Assembly: GCF_964340395.1 (NCBI RefSeq)
Contig: NC_135564.1
Span: 20,638,402-20,702,401 of the forward strand
Length of the DNA stretch: 64,000 nucleotides
Reading direction: 5' to 3'
From: Glandiceps talaboti
Taxonomy: Eukaryota; Hemichordata; Enteropneusta; Spengelidae
Shown here: in pieces, positions 59,467 to 64,000 of the stretch
How positions within the stretch are numbered: position 1 is the first letter of the stretch
How the letters are laid out: each line of letters opens with the position of its first letter
Translations under genes and position numbers: made by a program
Notes under the pieces: generated by a model
What the model saw: the letters and a program-made list of their open reading frames with translations, nothing else
What the model was told of the DNA's origin: nothing
The model's database searches: none

Positions 59467-61695
59467 CTATTGTATCTAAGTAATCACGAGTAGCTACATC
59501 TAAATAACTACTGATATGAATATCTAAATAACTACTGACAGATATATCTAAATAACTACTGATAAATATATCTAAATAACTACTGACAGATATATCTAAA
59601 TAACTACTGGTAAATACATCTAAATAACTACTGATATGAATATCTAAATAACTACTGATAAATATATCTAAATAACTACTGATACGAATATCTAAATAAC
59701 TACTGGTAAATATATCTAAATAACTACTGGTAAATATATCTAAATAACTACTGGTAAATATATCTAAATAAGTACTGGTAAATATAGCTAAATAACTACT
59801 GGTAAATATATCTAAATAAGTACTGGTAAATATAGCTAAATAACTACTGGTAAATATATCTAAATAAGTACTGGTAAATATAGCTAAATAACTACTGGTA
59901 AATATATCTAAATAAGTACTGGTAAATATAGCTAAATAACTACTGGTAAATATATCTAAATGAGTACTGGTAAATACATCTAAATAACTACTGATACGAA
60001 TATCTAAATAACTACTGGTAAATATATCTAAATAACTACTGATATGAATATCTAAATAACTACTGATAAATATATCTAAATAACTACTGGTAAATATATC
60101 TAAATAACTACTGGTAAATATATCTAAATAAGTACTGGTAAATATAGCTAAATAACTACTGGTAAATATATCTAAATGAGTACTGGTAAATACATCTAAA
60201 TAACTACTGGTAAATATATCTAAATAATTACTGGTAAATACATCTAAATAACTACTGGTAAATATATCTAAATAAGTACTGGTAAATACATCTAAATAAC
60301 TACTGGTAAATATATCTAAATGAGTACTGGTAAATACATCTAAATAACTACTGGTAAATATATCTAAATGAGTACTGGTAAATATATCTAAATAAGTACT
60401 GGTAAATATATCTAAATAACTACTGGTAAATATATCTAAATAACTACTGGTAAATATATCTAAATACTTACTTGTAAATATATCTAAATAACTACTGATA
60501 GATATATCTAAATAACTACTGATAGATATATCTAAATAACTACTGATACGAATATCTAAATAACTACTGATAGATATATCTAAATAACTACTGATAGACA
60601 TTTCTAAATAACTACTGGCAGATATATCTAAATAACTACTGGCAGATATATCTAAATAACTACTGATAGACATTTCTAAATAACTACTGATAGACATTTC
60701 TAAATAACTACTGGCAGATATATCTAAATAACTACTGGCAGATATATCTAAATAACTACTGATAAATATATCTAAATAACTGCTGGTAATATATCTAAAT
60801 AACTACTTGTAAATATATCTAAATAACTGCTGGTAATATATCTAAATAACTACTTGTAAATATATCTAAATAAGTACTGGTAAATATATCTAAATAAGTA
60901 CTGGTAAATATATCTAAATAACTGCTGGTAATATATCTAAATAACTACTTGTAAATATATCTAAATAACTACTGATAAATATATCTAAATAACTGCTGGT
61001 AATATATCTAAATAAGTACTGGTAAATATATCTAAATAACTACTGGTAAATATATCTAAATAAGTACTGGTAAATATATCTAAATAAGTACTGGTAAATA
61101 TATCTAAATAACTACTGGTAAATATATCTAAATAACTACTGGTAAATATATCTAAATAACTACTGGTAAATATATCTAAATGAGTACTGGTAAATATATC
61201 TAAATAACTACTGGTAAATATATCTAAATGAGTACTGGTAAATATATCTAAATAACTACTGGTAAATATATTTAAATAACTACTAGTAAATATATCTAAA
61301 TAACTACTGGTAAATATATCTAAATAAGTACTGGTAAATATATCTAAATAAGTACTGGTAGATATATCTAAATAAGTACTGTAAATATATCTAAATAAGT
61401 ACTGGTAAATATATCTAAATAAGTACTGGTAAATATATCTAAATAACTGCTTGTAATATATCTCAATAACTACTTGTAAATATATCTAAATTAGTACTGG
61501 TAAATATATCTAAATAAGTACTGGTAAATATATCTAAATAACTGCTGGTAATATATCTAAATAACTACTTGTAAATATATCTAAATAACTACTGGTAGAT
61601 ATATCTAAATAACTACTGGTAAATATATCTAAATAACTACTGGTAAATATATCTAAATAACTACTGGTAAATATATCTAAATAATTACTGGCAGA
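59467..61695. repeat. Large minisatellite, 24-bp unit x ~92
   Basis: The unit is aaatatatctaaataactac followed by tggt, with many variants and some 23-bp units after 60780. The 24-bp period (eight codons) leaves the minus strand open as SSYLDIFT cycles for 414 codons, broken when 23-bp units appear. The lack of any non-repeat coding flank argues against a gene. Confidence 0.96.
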
Positions 61696-62147
61696 TACTC
61701 TCAGATTCTCCATCTTTTTAAATCTGCTGCAGTGCAAATGAATGATTAATTTGGCAAACCGTATATGTGTTTGTAGGAAGGAAAATAACGTTACCTGGGA
61801 AATTGATAAATCTGAGTGTTCCTGCTACTGGCTATATAAGCACTCAAATTAACTGACTATTTTCACTGAAAGAAAAAATTGAAAACCTGACAGAATGGAA
61901 ACCATGACGATATACTCTCAAAAGACAGGGTATTGAGTGTTTGTTTTGTAGGAGACAATTGTATTCTGTCATTCCTAGGATTCAGGTACCAACTCAGTCA
62001 TTGTATTCTTAGTCTAGCTGTATGTACTAGAAAGTAAAGATGTCATATTTTGAACCAAACCCATGCAGTCATCTTTTTGAGTTTATAAATATAAAACCAG
62101 ACAAGGCCTGCAAGTGAAATGTCAGCTTTCCTTGATACGTTTGGACC
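61696..62147. other. Unique DNA
   Basis: Nothing is recognised. Confidence 0.4.
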
Positions 62148-62475
62148 ATGAATATTGCACCCATACAATGTCATACATCTAGTTTAAGTCTGCAATGGTT
62201 ACGTTGTTTTACTATGAATATTGCACCCATACAATGTCATACATATAGTATAAGTCTGCAGTGGTTACGTTGTTTTACTATGAATATTGCACCCATACAA
62301 TGTCATACATCTAGTTTAAGTCTGCAATGGTTACGTTATTTTACTATGAATATTGCACCCATACAATGTCATACATATAGTATAAGTCTGCAGTGGTTAC
62401 GTTGTTTTACTATGAATATTGCACCCATACAATGTCATACATCTAGTTTAAGTCTGCAATGGTTACGTTGTTTTA
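62148..62475. repeat. Minisatellite, 66-bp unit x 5, alternating two variants
   Basis: The unit runs atgaatattgcacccatac, aatgtcatacatctagttta, agtctgcaatggttacg, ttgttttact. Odd units have catctagttta and even units catatagtata, so the true period is 132 bp. The open frame (MNIAPIQCHT...) results from the period being a multiple of three. Confidence 0.93.
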
Positions 62476-62535
62476 TCATTTTGGTTTCTAAATTCTATAT
62501 TGCAATGAGAATCACACTTTCTCACACTATTTTTT

Positions 62536-62940
62536 AGCTCCGCTGTCAGCGAAAGCTGAAAGCGTAGCTTTAGGTATAGGTGGGTATTGAGGTATAGAGA
62601 GTAGAGTGAATCATAGGTGTCCGTCAAACTTTTGTATTTTTACTATCTACTCCGGAAGTGACAGTCGGAATTCTTCGATATTTGGTGAGCATGTTCCCTG
62701 GGGGGAGGCTATTCAGATTTGTTCATGCCAAGTTGATCTGTGCCATTTTCAATTTTTTATGATTTTTTTTCATAAAATGTCATTTTCATCAACTCCTTGA
62801 AAACCTCTTATTAGATTGCTTTGATATCTGGCGTGTTGATGCGCAGGGGGTAGCTTACTCAGATTTGTTAATTTCAAGTCAGCACATCCTCATTTTTATT
62901 TTTTATGATTTTTTTTTTGTAATTTGAAAAAAAAATGAAT
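62536..62940 (+). mobile_element. Hairpin-headed dispersed repeat
   Basis: The head TAGCTCCGCTGTCAGC-gaaa-GCTGAAAGCGTAGCT forms a hairpin. It is followed by tgtccgtcaaacttttg and two modules around gatatttggtgagcatg and cagatttgttcatgcc. The layout and words (atttggtg, agatttgttcatg) resemble the 54208 element, suggesting a distant relative. The right end is unclear. Confidence 0.5.
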
Positions 62941-64000
62941 ATGTTAATGAGTATAATGACCGACGCCATATTGGAAATCAGTCGACGAGACTTTAAGTAA
63001 ACTGCCACTTTTCAAAAGACACTATTGACGTCAAACAAGCAATGTAATATGTGCTATAGTCATAATTCTACGCATTGGGCGCCCAAATGACAAGCGTTTG
63101 TTCGAAACAGGGTTGTAAACTTCAAATCCAATTCTGCACCCTTCTACATAATCAGCCAGTCCGCAACATCCTCATTTGCATACTCTATCCTGATTCGACC
63201 AGAAGCCGAAGGTGACCTCATTTGACCGAGCGATTTTCCACAGCAAGTATCTTGAGTATCAACATAGGACGTTCTTGGTACTCACTAAAATCACACTTCA
63301 GACCCACTATAAAAGTGTGATGTTTTCAGATAACATGTAACTTGTAGTTAATTCTATATTGTCGTGCAATTTGGAATGGCAGTGAACCAGAATTCAGACA
63401 ATTTGCGTAAGGAAGGGCATGCCAGGCATGACAGTTCACATGTAAAGTTAAACGACATGAACGTGTCTTGCCTTTCCAAAATGCAAATATTTGGCAAGTA
63501 AAAATAATTAAAATAATTACAACTTTAATTTGGCTTCAGACTTTGCATTATGTTTTGCGTATCTTTCCCCGTTTTACATGTAAATCCGAAAAGGTTCTCT
63601 CTCATCATGTCAGTGTCAGTGATCATACCGCGCGGGGCTGCTTTGAGTACGAGCGAAGTGAGGCATGTTGAGGTATTTTGTTGAGAATTATAAATATTGC
63701 GAAATGTCAAGTACAAGGTTTAAATACAATGGAATGATGAAAAAAATGGCAGAGTCTGCTGACAGGCGCCGGTCACAAGAAACACTGTGAATTAAAATAT
63801 CAGACGATGTATGTATTAATCGCCGACAATCCACCCGTATGCACGAGGGACTAAACCGGAAGCAAGTCGTTGTCAGCCATACGTTACAGTGGTAACATCG
63901 TCCGAGAAATCGCTGCGTTCAGAGTGTCATTATTCACAGAATTGTTGTTTTCGAGTGAAAACCCGTCTTGAATTGTATAACTCTAACAAATGAAGACATG
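62941..64000. other. CpG-bearing unique DNA at the window end
   Basis: CpG is more frequent here (for example gaccgacgccatattgg at 62961, taccgcgcggggctgc at 63627). It could be a regulatory region or another dispersed element. No exon was recognised, including none resembling the next ROR exon. Confidence 0.35.

Noticed and set aside
59453-60697. 414-codon minus-strand frame (SSYLDIFT cycles)
   Set aside because: It lies wholly within the 24-bp array, ends when the period slips to 23 bp, and shows no domain or start context.

Overview
The window is AT-rich nuclear DNA from a bilaterian animal, probably a marine invertebrate. It shows spliced genes, a nuclear-receptor DNA-binding domain, a tRNA-derived SINE, several classes of cut-and-paste transposon debris and very many minisatellites. 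Nothing bacterial or viral is visible. I cannot fix the species. The receptor rules out a non-bilaterian as far as I know the family (NR1F/ROR-HR3), but the repeats could be deuterostome or lophotrochozoan.

Host gene content is very low. The only host gene I can support is a ROR/HR3-type (NR1F) nuclear receptor on the + strand. Its two zinc-finger exons are at 49990-50075 and 56104-56245, separated by a 6.0-kb intron. Upstream exon(s) and the hinge and ligand-binding exons were not found and probably lie outside the window. Most of 1-49989 is therefore either intron or 5' flank of that gene.

The most substantial mobile element fills 33652-44686. It is about 11.0 kb long, has 28-bp terminal inverted repeats matching at 27 of 28 positions, and is flanked by a 4-bp ACAT target duplication. 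On the minus strand it carries a three-exon gene for a 674-residue protein with a DDE/DDD-transposase-like core (HADNCAGQNKNK). A second 131-codon minus-strand ORF lies near the other end. The non-coding part has been inflated by a 139-bp and a 33-bp minisatellite, an (AT)78 tract and an internal duplication. Transposase gene plus termini suggest a recently active autonomous element, possibly Sola-like.

Smaller mobile pieces are: a 1.14-kb piggyBac-like element in TTAA (46629-47765) with a short acidic ORF; four copies of a ~0.36-kb TIR element (4.2, 10.4, 30.4, 57.0 kb); a ~350-bp foldback element at 55665-56016, immediately upstream of the second receptor exon, with half-copies at 56.9 and 59.4 kb; a hairpin-headed element bounded by AGCACAACTG/CAGTTGTGCT (54208-55572) with relatives at 52.5-53.0 and 62.5 kb; and a SINE at 15.5 kb.

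Tandem arrays (unit 19 to 139 bp) occupy roughly 30% of the window. The largest are 19 bp x ~195 (24.1-27.8 kb), 47 bp x ~48 (31.2-33.5 kb), 24 bp x ~92 (59.5-61.7 kb), 77 bp x ~28 (12.1-14.2 kb), 33 bp x ~60 (41.5-43.5 kb) and 139 bp x ~10.5 (39.8-41.3 kb). Almost all long open frames in the window come from these arrays and are not treated as genes. All copy numbers, identities and coordinates were read by eye.
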